Positions 5,475 to 5,743 of a DNA stretch of 5,743 nt are shown here, one piece after another; positions within the stretch are counted from its first letter, which is position 1, and every line of letters begins with the position of its first letter. Both the position numbers and the translations under genes were made by a program. The notes below the pieces were generated by a model. It worked only from the letters and a program-made list of their open reading frames with translations, had not been told where the DNA came from and did no database searches. The stretch comes from Candidatus Thiodictyon intracellulare (GTDB lineage Bacteria; Pseudomonadota; Gammaproteobacteria; Chromatiales; Chromatiaceae), in the NCBI GenBank assembly GCA_016292295.1, contig JADNEJ010000497.1, forward strand, positions 1 through 5,743. Direction: 5' to 3'.

Positions 5475-5696
5475 GTGGCCCTGCCGGCGGCGGTCCCGGC
5501 AGCCCCGACGGTCGATCCGGCAGACGATCCCAAGGTGCAGGCCGCGATCACCCGCAAGGCGCACGCCTTGAGCCTGGCCGCCTTCGAGCGCAACCGGGCG
5601 ATCCTCACCGACTAGCTGCGCTGAGCCGGTGACCTCCGCAACCCGGGCGCGGCGATCGAGCGCATTCACCTGCTGGACCTGGACCACGGGCGCTGA
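5475..5696 (+). pseudogene. small unknown gene with two internal stops
   Basis: A frame in phase with GTG 5475 reads KVQAAITRKAHALSLAAF, then RAILTD, stop TAG (5613-5615), two codons (LR), stop TGA (5622-5624), and continues AGDLR, NPGAAIERIHLLDLDHGR and TGA at 5694-5696. The composition after the two stops stays protein-like (charged, amphipathic), which suggests one gene of about 70 codons with two nonsense mutations. TAG is one change from CAG, and TGA one change from CGA. I do not recognise the family. The true start is unclear; no Shine-Dalgarno sequence precedes GTG 5475, and the frame could have been joined to the preceding piece. Confidence 0.45.
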
Positions 5697-5704
5697 CGCC
5701 GCCT

Positions 5705-5743
5705 GTGCCGGTGCCCAGCACGGCGTCGCCGGCCTTTGTGGAA
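5705..5743 (+). CDS. possible start of a further gene, cut by the window end
   Basis: From GTG 5705 the frame VPVPSTASPAFVE stays open to the last base. It begins eight bases after the preceding stop codon, as a next gene in an operon might, but no ribosome binding site is visible and 13 codons give no family signal. Confidence 0.15.
   Translation, partial: MPVPSTASPAFVE

Overview
The window looks like the chromosome of a GC-rich gammaproteobacterium. A purple sulfur bacterium (Chromatiaceae-like) is my best guess, from the close match of the valyl-tRNA synthetase to the E. coli-type enzyme, the GC-rich codon use and the style of the accessory genes. This is inference, since no database search was possible.

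Positions 1-3645 are ordinary: a short untranslated leader with a possible promoter, a complete valS (220-3090), and a small DUF1640/CCDC90-like coiled-coil and membrane protein (from 3157). The normal stop of the second gene seems to have been lost, so it now reads about 75 codons into AT-rich DNA. A REP-like hairpin (3655-3684) separates it from the convergent genes that follow and also supplies the stop codon of brnA.

Positions 3673-4427 hold a BrnT/BrnA type II toxin-antitoxin locus on the minus strand. The antitoxin brnA is intact. The toxin brnT is split by a clean 130-bp insertion with near-perfect 22-bp terminal inverted repeats and a 9-bp target-site duplication, the signature of a MITE. 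Removing the element and one target copy restores a 93-aa BrnT exactly in frame.

Positions 4484-5743 are the relic of a phage antirepressor module on the plus strand. A compact three-way-junction RNA followed by a terminator (4488-4566) is complementary over 23 positions to a structured segment about 110 bases downstream. That segment precedes a wrecked AntA-type antirepressor gene (4712-5125). RNA, target and antirepressor in this order match the C4 antisense RNA/ant immunity circuit known from phages P1 and P7. The antirepressor reading frame is broken by short tandem duplications (20, 7 and 11 bp, plus 8 bp in its downstream tail), each of which restores the frame when collapsed, and also by point nonsense mutations. 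Further decayed coding sequence (5126-5696) follows: a possible winged-helix tail and a small unknown gene with two internal stops.

Together these form a stable core (valS and its neighbour) beside an eroding accessory region in which both the toxin and the antirepressor are dead while the antitoxin and the antisense RNA fold survive.
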